The position numbers were made by a program, and so were the translations under genes. 13,885 nt of DNA from positions 43,231 through 57,115 of the forward strand of contig PARQ01000014.1 in NCBI GenBank assembly GCA_002711555.1, in the 5' to 3' direction. Below the pieces are notes generated by a model. That model worked only from the letters and a program-made list of their open reading frames with translations, made no database searches and was not told where the DNA came from. Each line of letters starts with the position of its first letter. Position 1 is the stretch's first letter. Of this stretch, positions 1 through 9,575 are shown piece after piece. The stretch comes from Rhodospirillaceae bacterium (GTDB taxonomy: Bacteria; Pseudomonadota; Alphaproteobacteria; UBA8366).

Positions 1-945
1 CTCCGCAACTTCCGGCAGTAATTTTCTATTATCGATAAACCAATGCACATCTTCATTTGCAAAGATGACTAGAAAGGAAAGAGCAAGCGGCGCATAAGGT
101 ACGTCTCCACCACGTATATTTAGCATCCAAGCTATTGAATCTGGGCTTGTAATGAGCGCAGCATCCTGACTTTCTTTTAACAATCCGTTCGAAATAAACC
201 TACGCTTCTCTCGTGATGATTTTCCGGCAAAATTGATGGTGTGGTTGGTGACAGGGGCTAAAGGTGGTGCCGGTTGATTATCCCAGACTGCATCAATCGG
301 ATTTTTGTCGACCTCAACAAATTTGGCGCCTATCTCAATAAGATTCCGTTGATAATTATTCCGTGTTGTATCGGTTATTAACCAAGAATCAAAAGCCAAC
401 CTAGAACCTTTCCTGAGATTATTGGCTGACCAAGTCCATGGGCTCACTTCGGATATATTAAAAATATCATATATCGAAGGATCAACCTGATCCCATATTT
501 GCAGAGTATAACGCCCATCTACAAAAATTGCTGCCTTATCAATCAGAATCACAGCCACACCCGCTGAACCGGAAAACCCAGTTAACCATCTAAGCCTTTC
601 ACTCTGCACCGGCACCGATTCGCCCATAAATGCGTCGGCACGAGGTACAACGAAGCCGTCGAATTCTGCAGCCCGAAGTTTTTTACGTAGCTTCGCAAGC
701 CGATCTTTAGGCGCTGGCCCTGCGCCAAACTCGGACTCGATACGCGCAGCTAACTCGTCTCGAGCAGACACCAACACTTCTTTCAATGATGAACTTGCAT
801 TAGGTGCGATCAGCTCAACCCAATCGCATTCCGATAAGTGGTCAGGCGTAGCGGCTACCCCAGCAAGAAAGTCTTTGAGAGCAGTGGAATCTATCCCTAG
901 GCCAGATTCCCGAACTGCTTCAATTGCTATTTGTATTTTTGACAT
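1..945 (-). CDS. pepP: Xaa-Pro aminopeptidase (aminopeptidase P), N-terminal part, cut by the left edge
   Basis: An open frame runs from ATG at 945 to base 1, giving 315 residues with no stop. From about residue 79 it matches the creatinase-type N-terminal domain of aminopeptidase P: DGFVVPRADAFMGE (96-109), ERLRWLTGFSGSAG (116-129) and FVDGRYTLQ (141-149). A second domain follows, with SIAWMLNIRGGDVPYAPLA at 270-288. This indicates the three-domain M24 form. The metal-binding catalytic domain lies beyond the window, so activity cannot be judged here. The family removes an N-terminal residue preceding proline, usually in the cytoplasm. The ATG directly follows the prmA stop (TGA then ATG, no gap), which suggests translational coupling and supports this start. 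Residues 1-78 precede the recognisable domain and match nothing I know; most relatives begin near residue 79. Confidence 0.88.
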   Translation of the reverse strand, partial: MSKIQIAIEAVRESGLGIDSTALKDFLAGVAATPDHLSECDWVELIAPNASSSLKEVLVSARDELAARIESEFGAGPAPKDRLAKLRKKLRAAEFDGFVVPRADAFMGESVPVQSERLRWLTGFSGSAGVAVILIDKAAIFVDGRYTLQIWDQVDPSIYDIFNISEVSPWTWSANNLRKGSRLAFDSWLITDTTRNNYQRNLIEIGAKFVEVDKNPIDAVWDNQPAPPLAPVTNHTINFAGKSSREKRRFISNGLLKESQDAALITSPDSIAWMLNIRGGDVPYAPLALSFLVIFANEDVHWFIDNRKLLPEVAE

Positions 946-1845
946 TCAGGATTTCCGCGTAAGAACTCGTTCTGGTCTTTTAAGAAGTATTGTGACCCAA
1001 TCACCTAGTTGAAGAGTTTTTACTAATAATAGCCCGTGTGCACGATAAGCATTCAAGACCGCCGATCTTTGATGGGACAAGAGTCCGGAGAGCACAATAA
1101 GCCCCGACCTTTCGATGTGCCCGGCTACATTTGCCGCCAATTTTATTAAAGGACCCGATAAGATATTGGCAATGATTAGGTCGAACGGTCCTGCTTGCGC
1201 AGCCCACCGCCCTGCTAAACCATTACTTTCCCTGACAGTCACATAGGCACGGACCCTATTCACACGTGCATTAGCACGAGTGACCTTTACAGCCTCAGGA
1301 TCAATGTCCACCGCCATTATTTTTTTTGTCCAGTTTTTTGCTGCTGCAATAGATAAGATACCCGAGCCGCACCCAAGATCAAGAATTCTTTTAGGGTGAA
1401 AATTTTGAGTTAATTTTGACAACATTAGAAGACAACCGGCAGTACTCTCGTGCTCACCGCTGCCAAAGGCTGTTGCTGCATCAAGCCAAATAACTTTGTC
1501 ATTTGCCGGAACTGTACCCTTATAGTGGGTTGGACAAATGAGAAATTTCCCTAGGCGATTCGGCTCAAAAGATGCACGGTTTTCTGCCAACCAATCCGTT
1601 TCAGGTAGTGGCTCACAGATTATACGGGGCTCATTAACCCCTGCAGCAGCTGCTGCAATGGCTATCGCAGCAGTAAGGCTTTTCCTGTCCGGCATGGTTG
1701 CCGAGTAAGAGATTAGCTGCCAACAATCACTACCCTTTATCTCAAAACTACTAGTGGCGAGTGAGAAGCGTTCGAGGGCCCCCTCGAAAACATATGAGGT
1801 AGCCCGCGGTATCACTAACTCAATTTTCCAAAAAGTCTGCTTCAC
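946..1845 (-). CDS. prmA: Ribosomal protein L11 methyltransferase
   Basis: PrmA uses S-adenosylmethionine to methylate ribosomal protein L11 in the cytoplasm. The 299-residue product is close to the 293 of E. coli PrmA. Residues 1-100 form the substrate-recognition part, with an alanine-rich helix at 59-69 and DWLAENR at 84-90. A conserved AFGSGEHESTAGCL lies at 126-139. The SAM-binding motif I is ILDLGCGSGILS at 154-165, followed by AVDIDPEAV (178-186) and the active-site-type segment DLIIANILSGPL (222-233). The start is GTG at 1845, since no in-frame ATG fits; an ATG at 1852 is out of frame. A good ribosome-binding site precedes it. The gene lies 230 bp downstream of uvrD and is coupled to pepP at its 3' end. 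Confidence 0.95.
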   Translation of the reverse strand: MKQTFWKIELVIPRATSYVFEGALERFSLATSSFEIKGSDCWQLISYSATMPDRKSLTAAIAIAAAAAGVNEPRIICEPLPETDWLAENRASFEPNRLGKFLICPTHYKGTVPANDKVIWLDAATAFGSGEHESTAGCLLMLSKLTQNFHPKRILDLGCGSGILSIAAAKNWTKKIMAVDIDPEAVKVTRANARVNRVRAYVTVRESNGLAGRWAAQAGPFDLIIANILSGPLIKLAANVAGHIERSGLIVLSGLLSHQRSAVLNAYRAHGLLLVKTLQLGDWVTILLKRPERVLTRKS

Positions 1846-1854
1846 GATGCATTA

Positions 1855-1863
1855 TCCACCTTT
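1855..1863 (-). promoter_or_regulatory. Ribosome-binding site of prmA (decides the GTG start)
   Basis: On the minus strand the sequence AAAGGTGGA lies 9 nt before the GTG at 1845. It pairs well with the 16S rRNA tail and supports GTG rather than the out-of-frame ATG at 1852. Confidence 0.6.
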
Positions 1864-1921
1864 CTAGAAATATGATCCTCTTCAAAAAGGTTTTGGGTTA
1901 ATGGAGAAAAGCTGCGTGTTT

Positions 1922-1941
1922 AAAAAATTTCAAAATGAAAT
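1922..1941 (-). terminator. Possible weak intrinsic terminator after uvrD
   Basis: On the minus strand ATTTCA-TTT-TGAAAT forms a perfect 6-bp stem with a 3-nt loop (1927-1941). It runs straight into a six-T tract (1922-1927, sharing one base). The shape is that of a Rho-independent terminator for the uvrD transcript, about 135 nt past its stop. The stem has only one G-C pair, so it would be weak, and in AT-rich DNA it could arise by chance. Confidence 0.25.
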
Positions 1942-2075
1942 ATAGATTATGGGAATAACGAGCATCTTTGTAGGGTAGTAAACTCCTACTATTCTAAGGA
2001 TTGCACCACAAATACTAAGAGGTATTCCTGAGGACTTGCTCGATACTTTCCTGATCCAGGCTGTATAAATTTCGG

Positions 2076-4364
2076 CTAGTGTTTTTTTACAAAAGCTGCA
2101 ATGACCTTTTTTGTACCTGCTCTATCAAATTTGATAGTTAGGTGGTCACCCTCTAAATCTGAAATGATTCCCATCCCAAATTTCTGATGGAAACATCTAT
2201 CTCCTTTATTAAAATCATTTCTACTTTCCTGATTGTTATTTACATCTACATCAATCAAGGGCAATCCAGGGCCGCGTTTCTGGAATCTCAACCAACCAGG
2301 CCCACCGGGCGAAGATTCATTGAATGAGGGACTGGATCCTAGTGAATTATCGACCATATCAAGTTCATTGCCATATTGTATCTTCTCACATTCCATCTGA
2401 ATATGTTCTTGCGGTAACTCTTTAATAAAACGAGACGGAATTGCGCTATGCCATTGATTATGTATCCGTCTATTGGCGGTGAAACTTATCCAAAGATTTT
2501 TTTTCGCACGAGTAATTCCAACGTAAGCAAGACGCCGTTCCTCTTCCAATCCAGCGAGGCCATCTTGATCCAAAGATCGCTGATGTGGAAAGAGGCCCTC
2601 CTCCCAGCCAGGTAAAAAAACACTGTCAAACTCTAGACCCTTGGCACTGTGGAGTGTCATTAGATTCACCATGTCATCTTCCGAGTTATCAGAATTATCC
2701 ATAACAAGGCTCACGTGCTCCAGAAAATTTGCAAGTGAGTCATAATCCTCTAACGCCGCGATCAACTCCTTGAGATTTTCTAACTTTCCCGGAGCTTCTG
2801 GCTTCTTGCTATTTTTCCAAAATTCAGCATAGCCAGATTCGTCTAATACAGTTTCCGTTATTTCAATATGAGGCAAATTTTCTGCCATTACACGCCATCG
2901 GTCTACATTGTCGATAAATCGCCTCAGAGCATTCCGCGAAGAAGGCTTTAGTTCATCAGATTCAATGAGCTTTGTTGATGCTAGGAAAAGAGGGACCTTC
3001 AGATGGCGTGCAAGGCTATGAACTGCTTGCACTGTTGCCGTTCCAATTCCACGAGCTGGCTTGTTAACAATCCGTTCAAAAGCAAGATCATCATCCTGCA
3101 TATTGATAAGCCGAAGATAGGCAATCGAGTCCCTTATTTCCTCACGTTCATAAAAGCGTGGACCCCCAATCACGCGATAAGGTAATCCAAGCGTAATAAA
3201 ACGTTCCTCAAACTCGCGGGTCTGAAAACCAGCACGAACTAGGATTGCTATCTCGTTTAAATGATGTTGTTTACGTTGCAGCGCTTCTACTTCGTCTGCT
3301 ACTGAACGTGCCTCTTCCTCTCCATCCCAAAGGCCCTGTATTTTCACTTTTTCTCCATGTTTGGCTTCGGTCCACAGCGTCTTACCAAGTCGGCTCTTAT
3401 TGTTTGTGATTAGTCCTGATGCAGTTCCAAGGATATGCGACGTGGATCGATAGTTTTGCTCAAGCCGTATAACTTTCGCGCCTGAGAAATCAGTCTCAAA
3501 CTTCAAAATGTTTCCCACCTCAGCACCACGCCAACCATAAATCGATTGGTCATCATCACCGACACAGCAAATATTCCTATGTTTCTGAGCCAAGAGCCTT
3601 AGCCATAGATATTGGGACACATTAGTGTCTTGATACTCATCAACTAAGATAAAACGGAATAAACTTTGATACTCAGTCAAAACTTCAGGCGACCGGTTGA
3701 ATATAGTCAAACAATGCAGCAGCAAATCGCCGAAATCCACTGCATTCAAAGTATTTAAACGGTCCTGATATTGTGCGTATATCTCTATTGCTCGTCCATC
3801 AGCCAGCTCACCTGCTTCGCCTGCGCCGATTTTTCCCGGAGGAAGGCCTTTATCTTTCCATCGCTGGATCACGTTTGCCAATACACGAGCAGGCCAGCGT
3901 TTATCATCGACGTCTTTAGCCTTCAGGATTTGTTTAAGTAATCTAGTCTGGTCGTCGCTATCTAAAATTGTAAAGTTTGTCTTGAGCCCCACAAGTTCAG
4001 CATGTCTTCGCAGAATTCGAACTCCCAGTGAGTGAAAAGTACCAAGCCAAAGCCCGTCAACCGCGCGCCCTATCAAATTTGCCAACCGCTTTTTCATTTC
4101 TCGGGCGGCCTTATTGGTAAATGTGACAGCAAGCACCTGATATGGGTTAGCACGACCCTCGCTAAGGATATACGCAAGGCGTGTTGTAAGAACACGCGTT
4201 TTGCCAGTACCAGCGCCGGCCAACACAAGCACTGGACCGTCTATTGCAGCGACCGCCTTTCCCTGCTCCTCATTAAGGCCAGTTAAATAATTACTTTGGT
4301 GTTGTTGCTGAATGCCACGCAAATTCGGATGATCTAATGGGTCGAAGTCTAATGGTTCGGTCAT
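2076..4364 (-). CDS. uvrD: UvrD/PcrA-type ATP-dependent 3'-5' DNA helicase
   Basis: This superfamily 1A helicase unwinds DNA in nucleotide-excision and mismatch repair and clears stalled RNA polymerase or recombinase. At 762 residues it is a normal length. All core motifs are visible: Walker A GAGTGKT (50-56), Walker B with DEYQ (242-245), GDDDQSIYGWRGA (269-281), LEQNYRS (301-307), LMTLHSAKGLEF (568-579) and the arginine motif YVGITRAKK (614-622). The C-terminal GDRCFHQKFGMGII (721-734) through IKF (744-746) is the small tudor-like domain of UvrD/PcrA, linked in these proteins to RNA polymerase binding. The linker at about 655-720 is polar and low in conservation. The start is ATG at 4364; no clear Shine-Dalgarno precedes it. 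The gene lies 58 bp after the thioesterase. PcrA and UvrD cannot be told apart by sequence alone. Confidence 0.95.
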   Translation of the reverse strand: MTEPLDFDPLDHPNLRGIQQQHQSNYLTGLNEEQGKAVAAIDGPVLVLAGAGTGKTRVLTTRLAYILSEGRANPYQVLAVTFTNKAAREMKKRLANLIGRAVDGLWLGTFHSLGVRILRRHAELVGLKTNFTILDSDDQTRLLKQILKAKDVDDKRWPARVLANVIQRWKDKGLPPGKIGAGEAGELADGRAIEIYAQYQDRLNTLNAVDFGDLLLHCLTIFNRSPEVLTEYQSLFRFILVDEYQDTNVSQYLWLRLLAQKHRNICCVGDDDQSIYGWRGAEVGNILKFETDFSGAKVIRLEQNYRSTSHILGTASGLITNNKSRLGKTLWTEAKHGEKVKIQGLWDGEEEARSVADEVEALQRKQHHLNEIAILVRAGFQTREFEERFITLGLPYRVIGGPRFYEREEIRDSIAYLRLINMQDDDLAFERIVNKPARGIGTATVQAVHSLARHLKVPLFLASTKLIESDELKPSSRNALRRFIDNVDRWRVMAENLPHIEITETVLDESGYAEFWKNSKKPEAPGKLENLKELIAALEDYDSLANFLEHVSLVMDNSDNSEDDMVNLMTLHSAKGLEFDSVFLPGWEEGLFPHQRSLDQDGLAGLEEERRLAYVGITRAKKNLWISFTANRRIHNQWHSAIPSRFIKELPQEHIQMECEKIQYGNELDMVDNSLGSSPSFNESSPGGPGWLRFQKRGPGLPLIDVDVNNNQESRNDFNKGDRCFHQKFGMGIISDLEGDHLTIKFDRAGTKKVIAAFVKKH

Positions 4365-4422
4365 CGGAGGATGCGATAGCTCGGCGAAACAAAGTTATAA
4401 TGCACAATCATTTATTGAATAC

Positions 4423-4941
4423 TCACCGGTCAATGCCAACTTTTTTTTGCCGAATACCGATTGTCCGGCCCACCGTTTGTGGACAATCCAAAGAGTTGTG
4501 GATTTTGCATACGTTACTAACCCTAGCCTGAATATCAGGCGCCATTGGTGCTATTCTACGAATTTCCATATTCATATGCATAGAGAGCACCTCGTTGGTA
4601 GCAGCTAAAAATGAGTCCTCGGCATGGTACATCTCATGAAAATAATGTAACGCTTTGTTGCTGCAATCAATTAACCGCGTTTCAATACGGAATGCTTCCC
4701 CTAGTCTCAATTCGTGTTTATAGGATACATTCATATCAACCGCAAAAGTAGACACCCTGTTCCTAAGTTTGTAGTCACTAGAAAGACCTACAAAGTTAAA
4801 TAACGCGTCGGTGGCGAAATCGAAGGCCAGAACGTAATATGCAACGTTCATGTGATTATTATCATCAATCCATTCTTTCTGAACAGTGCCGCTATATGAG
4901 TTGAGCGGCGTAGGTACTGTGTTTAAATCCTTCATTGCCAT
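4423..4941 (-). CDS. Hotdog-fold acyl-CoA thioesterase of the 4HBT family, substrate unknown
   Basis: The 172-residue product resembles single-domain 4-hydroxybenzoyl-CoA-thioesterase-like hotdog proteins, which hydrolyse acyl-CoA thioesters. The diagnostic part is WIDDNNHMNVAYYVLAFD at 24-41, where the central helix follows the DxNxHMN loop carrying the usual catalytic aspartate. The strand FAVDMNVSYKHEL (67-79) and the strand ending NEVLSMHMNMEIRR (116-129) complete the fold. Some relatives are found with carnitine or betainyl-CoA metabolism, but no such gene is in the window. Two start codons are possible, ATG at 4941 and ATG at 4935; GAGGGC at a 9-nt spacing favours 4941. The 3' end carries an A8 run coding QKK. 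It lies 45 bp after metH and 58 bp before uvrD on the same strand. Function beyond thioesterase is not shown. Confidence 0.85.
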   Translation of the reverse strand: MAMKDLNTVPTPLNSYSGTVQKEWIDDNNHMNVAYYVLAFDFATDALFNFVGLSSDYKLRNRVSTFAVDMNVSYKHELRLGEAFRIETRLIDCSNKALHYFHEMYHAEDSFLAATNEVLSMHMNMEIRRIAPMAPDIQARVSNVCKIHNSLDCPQTVGRTIGIRQKKVGIDR

Positions 4942-4957
4942 CTGATATTGCCCTCAC

Positions 4958-4976
4958 ATTGTAATCGGATCACAAT
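4958..4976 (-). repeat. Short inverted repeat between metH and the thioesterase gene
   Basis: On the minus strand ATTGTGA-TCCGA-TTACAAT can pair as a 7-bp stem, including one G-T pair, around a 5-nt loop. It sits in the 45-bp gap, just before the GAGGGC ribosome-binding site of the thioesterase. No T-run follows, so it is not an intrinsic terminator. It could be an intercistronic RNA hairpin affecting translation or processing, or chance. Confidence 0.35.
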
Positions 4977-4986
4977 AATACTAACG

Positions 4987-7900
4987 TTAAATAGCATACC
5001 CGAGATTGGGTGCCAGAAAACGTTCTGCATCAACACGAGATAGTCCCCTCCGTTTCGCATAATCTAGCACTTGATCTTCTCCTATCTTACCAATACCGAA
5101 ATATTGTGCCTCAGGATGAGCCAGGTAATAACCAGAGACAGATGCTGCAGGCATCATTGCAAAGCTCTCTGTGAGACTTACTCCCGCATTTTTTTCTGCA
5201 TTCAGGAGTTGGAATAGTCCAGGCTTTTCACTGTGGTCAGGACAAGCTGGATAACCAGGCGCAGGTCGAATGCCACGATACTTTTCGCGAATCAAACCTT
5301 CATTATCTAAAGTTTCATCCGGCGAGTAGCCCCAAAATTCCGTTCTCACTCGTTCATGTATTCGTTCGGCAAAAGCCTCGGCCAACCGATCAGCCAACGC
5401 CTTCAATAGGATATTATTGTAGTCGTCATGATCGGCCGTAAATTCAGCGATTTTTTCTTCTATGCCTATACCGGCAGTCACTGCAAAAGCTCCTATATAG
5501 TCATTCACATCCGATTTTTTGGGCGCAATAAAATCTGCGAGTGAGTAGTTGGGCCGTCCCGCTCTTTTTTTCATCTGTTGACGTAAGAAAAAGATACGTG
5601 TGCGTTCCTTGGTACGGGCTTCATCATCATAAACGATTACATCATCCCCATCACTATTCGCAGGGAAAAATCCAATGACACCCTTTGCAGCAAGCCAGCT
5701 GTCCTTAACAATCTTTTCCAGCATTTCTTGTGCGTCACGATATAAACCACGTGCCGCATCTCCGACAACTTTGTCATCCAGAATAGCTGGGAAATTGCCA
5801 GCCAACTCCCATGTCCGGAAAAATGGCGTCCAATCTATTCTGGAAACCAAATCACTGAGATCATAATCTTCAAAAGATCTGAGGCCTAAAAAGCTTGGTT
5901 GAACGACTTGGTCCCAATCTATTCCGGGACGGTTAGCTCTTGCCTCCTCCAACCCGAACCGTTTGCTAGATCGATCGTGACCGTTATAGTCATTTAAAGT
6001 CGCTTTGTTATCTGCAGCAATTTCTTCAAGGTAAGCCTGACGAAGTGTCTCACTGGTAAGGTTCGTTGCTACGGCCACTGAACGAGATGCATCCAAAACA
6101 TGCATTACAGGGCCGCTATATTTTGGTGCAATTTTGACGGCTGTGTGAACTTTTGATGTGGTAGCACCGCCAATTAATAACGGAACATCCATGCCCATCC
6201 GTTCCATTTCGAGTGCGACCCCTGCCATTTCTTCAAGGGAAGGTGTTATCAAGCCACTCAAACCAATTATATCAACTTTTTCATCGCGGGCGACTTCGAG
6301 TATTTTCTGATATGGCACCATGACGCCGAGATCTACAACCTCAAAGTTATTACACTGTAAAACAACCCCTACAATGTTTTTACCGATGTCGTGTACATCG
6401 CCTTTTACTGTCGCCAGGAGAATTTTGCCTTTAGCGTGTGTGTTGGAGGATTCGCCCTTTTCCGCCTCGATAAAAGGCAATAAGTGAGCCACTGACTGCT
6501 TCATTACCCGTGCACTCTTCACCACTTGGGGCAAAAACATCTGACCGGAACCAAATAAATCCCCTACAACATTCATGCCCTCCATCAACGGCCCTTCAAT
6601 TACCTCAATCGGACGATCATGCTCGAGGCGTGCTTCCTCAGTATCCTCTTCTATGTACTCATTCATGCCTTTGACCAAGGCGTAGGTCAAACGCTCACCA
6701 ACAGTGCCCTCACGCCACGACAAGTCCTCTTTTTTTTGTTTTTTACCACCCTCAACATCATCTGCAATTTGGAGTATGCGTTCAGTCGCATCGGTACGAC
6801 GGGCAAATATAACGTCTTCAATACGTTCTTTGAGATCATCCGGCAGATCCGCATAGACACCGAGTTGACCCGCATTGACGATTCCCATATCCATACCTGC
6901 TTCAACTGCATGAAAGAGAAAAGCTGCATGCATGGCTTGCCGTAACGGTTCATTACCTCGGAAAGAAAACGATAGATTACTAACTCCCCCGCTCACTTTC
7001 GCGAATGACAATTGTTTTTTTATGTCACGAGTCGCCTCAATAAAATCCAATGCATAACGTGAATGTTCCTCAATACCAGTAGCGACTGCGAAAATATTCG
7101 GGTCGAAAATTATATCTTCGGGAGGAAACCCAACTATTTCAGTCAAAATACGATAAGATCGTTCACAAATTTCGAATTTGCGCTCGCGACTGTCAGCTTG
7201 CCCAGATTCATCAAAGGCCATAACGATGACCGCAGCTCCAAACCTTCGAATTTTCCTAGCCTGTTCTATAAATGGATGCTCTCCTTCTTTAAGGCTGATT
7301 GAATTAACCACTCCTTTACCTTGAATACATTTCAACCCGGTTTCAATTACATCCCATTTGGATGAGTCAACCATTATAGGAACGCGGGATATATCTGGCT
7401 CCGAAGCAATGAGATTCAAAAATTTTCCCATGGCCTCCTCCGCGTCGAGCATGGCCTCATCCATGTTCACATCAATAATTTGCGCGCCATTTTCAACTTG
7501 GTCACGAGCCACATCCAAAGCAGTGCTGAAATCACCGTCCATAATTAATTTCTTAAATCGCGCTGACCCCGCAACATTGGTACGTTCGCCAACGTTCACA
7601 AACCCAGTTACCTCATTGAGTGGCATTGGCTCAAGTCCCGCCAACGTACAAATGTGTTTGTCTTTCGTTATTTCTCTAGGGGAAAGCCCAGTCATCGCGT
7701 CAACGATTGCTGAAAGATGCTCAGGCGTAGTGCCACAACATCCACCAACAATATTGACTAATCCACTCTCCGCAAACTCGGTTAGAGCGCTCGCCATATA
7801 TTCAGGGGTGTCATCGTAGCCACCAAATTCATTTGGTAGACCAGCATTCGGGTGAACGCTGACAAAGGTATTAGCCAGATTACTCACTTCTTGCACATGT

Positions 7901-8706
7901 GGTCGGAGGTCTCCAACTCCAAGAGCGCAATTGAACCCTATACTCATGGGCTCTGCGTGCGCAACAGAGTGCCAGAATGCCCCTGCTGTTTGCCCTGACA
8001 GTGTCCTACCAGATGCGTCTGTGATCGTACCAGAAATCATGATTGGCAGCCGTATCTCCAGCTCAGCGAAAACCTCTAAAATAGCGAAGATTGCAGCCTT
8101 ACAATTTAGAGTATCGAAAACGGTTTCAACGAAGATGGTGTCAGCCCCACCATCAATTAATGCGCGAGCAGCCAGGGAGTAGGCACTCACCAGCTCATCA
8201 AAGGTAACATTCCGGAAGCCAGGATCATTTACGTCAGGCGATATAGACGCAGTCCGGCTTGTTGGGCCGAGAACCCCCGCAACGAAGCGAGGGCGTGATG
8301 GATTCTCTCTGACAGCGTCGTCAGTGATTTGACGCGCTAACCGCGCACCCTCGTAATTGAGCTCATAGACCAGGTCTTGCATGCCGTAGTCAGCCTGAGA
8401 GGTCTGCGTGGAGTTGAATGTGTTAGTCTCAATGATATCCGTGCCAGCAGCCACAAAAGCCCGATGAATATCCGAAATTAGATCAGGCTGCGTCAAAGTT
8501 AAAAGATCATTGTTTCCCTTTAAATCTTCGGGCCAGTCGGCAAAACGCTTGCCTCGAAAATCGTCCTCCTCTAATTGGTTCTGCTGTATCATTGTACCCA
8601 TGGCGCCATCAAGAACGAGGATACGTTCCCGCAGCAACTGTGCCAATTCACGACTGCGATCAATCGGTGTTACGATCTTTTGTGGCTTAAAGTTTCCGGT
8701 ATTCAT
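4987..8706 (-). CDS. metH: Cobalamin-dependent methionine synthase
   Basis: MetH transfers the methyl group of 5-methyltetrahydrofolate through cobalamin to homocysteine, giving methionine in the cytoplasm. The 1239-residue protein has all modules. The homocysteine domain has VLDGAMGT (31-38) and zinc cysteines C260 (FNCALG), C323 and C324 ([10 protein letters not shown]). The pterin domain has [11 protein letters not shown] (371-381). The cap and B12 domains have [11 protein letters not shown] (770-780), with H772 as the cobalt ligand, and [13 protein letters not shown] (815-827). The SAM-dependent reactivation domain has [15 protein letters not shown] (1147-1161). The start chosen is ATG at 8706, 8 nt after the metF stop and 12 nt after AAGGGG. 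An upstream TTG at 8718 would overlap metF and abut the ribosome-binding site. It is the third gene of the methionine operon. An A8 run codes a lysine-rich linker near 655-660. Confidence 0.98.
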   Translation of the reverse strand: MNTGNFKPQKIVTPIDRSRELAQLLRERILVLDGAMGTMIQQNQLEEDDFRGKRFADWPEDLKGNNDLLTLTQPDLISDIHRAFVAAGTDIIETNTFNSTQTSQADYGMQDLVYELNYEGARLARQITDDAVRENPSRPRFVAGVLGPTSRTASISPDVNDPGFRNVTFDELVSAYSLAARALIDGGADTIFVETVFDTLNCKAAIFAILEVFAELEIRLPIMISGTITDASGRTLSGQTAGAFWHSVAHAEPMSIGFNCALGVGDLRPHVQEVSNLANTFVSVHPNAGLPNEFGGYDDTPEYMASALTEFAESGLVNIVGGCCGTTPEHLSAIVDAMTGLSPREITKDKHICTLAGLEPMPLNEVTGFVNVGERTNVAGSARFKKLIMDGDFSTALDVARDQVENGAQIIDVNMDEAMLDAEEAMGKFLNLIASEPDISRVPIMVDSSKWDVIETGLKCIQGKGVVNSISLKEGEHPFIEQARKIRRFGAAVIVMAFDESGQADSRERKFEICERSYRILTEIVGFPPEDIIFDPNIFAVATGIEEHSRYALDFIEATRDIKKQLSFAKVSGGVSNLSFSFRGNEPLRQAMHAAFLFHAVEAGMDMGIVNAGQLGVYADLPDDLKERIEDVIFARRTDATERILQIADDVEGGKKQKKEDLSWREGTVGERLTYALVKGMNEYIEEDTEEARLEHDRPIEVIEGPLMEGMNVVGDLFGSGQMFLPQVVKSARVMKQSVAHLLPFIEAEKGESSNTHAKGKILLATVKGDVHDIGKNIVGVVLQCNNFEVVDLGVMVPYQKILEVARDEKVDIIGLSGLITPSLEEMAGVALEMERMGMDVPLLIGGATTSKVHTAVKIAPKYSGPVMHVLDASRSVAVATNLTSETLRQAYLEEIAADNKATLNDYNGHDRSSKRFGLEEARANRPGIDWDQVVQPSFLGLRSFEDYDLSDLVSRIDWTPFFRTWELAGNFPAILDDKVVGDAARGLYRDAQEMLEKIVKDSWLAAKGVIGFFPANSDGDDVIVYDDEARTKERTRIFFLRQQMKKRAGRPNYSLADFIAPKKSDVNDYIGAFAVTAGIGIEEKIAEFTADHDDYNNILLKALADRLAEAFAERIHERVRTEFWGYSPDETLDNEGLIREKYRGIRPAPGYPACPDHSEKPGLFQLLNAEKNAGVSLTESFAMMPAASVSGYYLAHPEAQYFGIGKIGEDQVLDYAKRRGLSRVDAERFLAPNLGYAI

Positions 8707-8714
8707 TTTTCTAT

Positions 8715-9575
8715 TCAACCCCTTGGATCACAATTGACCCCGAGGTTCCGACAAATCTCGAGTGTAAGGTCCGCTTGATTTAGAGTATAAAAGTGAAATT
8801 GCTCAACACCCTCAGATCTAAGCTCTTGACAAAGCTCTGTCGCTATATCAGCAGCAACCCCTTTCCGAGATGCCACATCATCGTCCAGTCCAATAAACCT
8901 CTCATCCAACCATGACGGAACTTCGGTTCCGCACTTTGCCGCAAAGGACTTTATACGGGCCAAATTAAAAACTGGAATAATGCCTGGAATTATTGGAATT
9001 GAGATACCTGCAGCAGCCACTTGATCTCGATAACGGAAGAAGTGTTCGGGATTAAAGAAAAACTGGGTTATTGCCTGTTTTGCGCCGGCCTCTGTTTTCC
9101 GTTTAAGCATTTCTATATCCGCAGCCGGTGAAGGAGACTCTGGGTGCGTTTCGGGATAAGCTGCCACACTTATGAAAAAATCGCCTATACCCCTTATGCC
9201 TGCCGTCAATGCGGCAGCATTTTCGTACCCACTCGGATGCGGTTTATAACGTCCGCTTGTGCCATTAGGTGGATCACCTCTCAACGCTACGATATGTCGA
9301 ACCCCTACCTCCCAGTATCCCCGTATTACGGTATTTACCTCCTCAATCGTTGCCCCCACACAAGTTAAATGCGCCGCAGGTTCAAGCCCAGTCATTTCTT
9401 GTAAATGCTTGACCGTTAGATGAGTTCTATCCCGTGTGCTACCTCCAGCCCCATATGTAATTGAGACAAACTTGGGTTTTAAGGGGGCTAACAAGCCTGC
9501 CGCTTTCCACAGACTTTTCTCCATTTTTTCTGATGCCGGCGGGAAAAATTCAAAACTCACGTTGGTCTTGCTCAT
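8715..9575 (-). CDS. metF: Methylenetetrahydrofolate reductase
   Basis: MetF is a flavoprotein that reduces 5,10-methylenetetrahydrofolate to 5-methyltetrahydrofolate, the methyl donor for MetH next door. The 286 residues compare with 296 in E. coli and align along the whole length. Landmarks are SFEFFPP (7-13, with the catalytic-type Glu9), [15 protein letters not shown] (40-54), [10 protein letters not shown] (94-103, with the FAD/folate-site Asp101), [12 protein letters not shown] (135-146), AITQFFF (168-174), GLDDD (229-233) and FHFYTLN (260-266). The start is ATG at 9575, which overlaps the stop of the upstream regulator as ATGA and has a strong ribosome-binding site. A longer reading from TTG at 9620 would add 15 non-conserved residues inside the regulator gene and is unlikely. 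The stop lies 8 nt before metH. Confidence 0.97.
   Translation of the reverse strand: MSKTNVSFEFFPPASEKMEKSLWKAAGLLAPLKPKFVSITYGAGGSTRDRTHLTVKHLQEMTGLEPAAHLTCVGATIEEVNTVIRGYWEVGVRHIVALRGDPPNGTSGRYKPHPSGYENAAALTAGIRGIGDFFISVAAYPETHPESPSPAADIEMLKRKTEAGAKQAITQFFFNPEHFFRYRDQVAAAGISIPIIPGIIPVFNLARIKSFAAKCGTEVPSWLDERFIGLDDDVASRKGVAADIATELCQELRSEGVEQFHFYTLNQADLTLEICRNLGVNCDPRG

Larger units (their letters stand above)
1846..2075. other. Intergenic region between uvrD and prmA
   Basis: This 230-bp AT-rich spacer separates the uvrD stop from the prmA start. It holds the prmA ribosome-binding site and one AT-rich hairpin with a T-run, entered separately. A second 5-bp inverted repeat (TAGTA/TACTA) near 1975-1990 is too weak to call. 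I saw no convincing -35/-10 pair on the minus strand, so whether prmA has its own promoter or is read from uvrD is open. No small gene with a believable start stood out. Confidence 0.6.

Noticed and set aside
4441..4448. A8 run near the 3' end of the thioesterase as a frameshift or broken C-terminus
   Set aside because: The conserved fold ends before it, and the frame closes normally; no homology continues in another frame.
6728..6737. A8 run in metH followed by GAGG, resembling a slippery site for programmed frameshifting
   Set aside because: The run codes an ordinary lysine-rich linker (KKQKKE), the frame is intact on both sides, and no product in the alternative frame is recognisable.
6687..6953. 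Open frames opposite or inside metH, uvrD, sahR and ettA as separate genes
   Set aside because: They lie wholly within well-conserved genes in other frames, have no family resemblance and no credible start sites.
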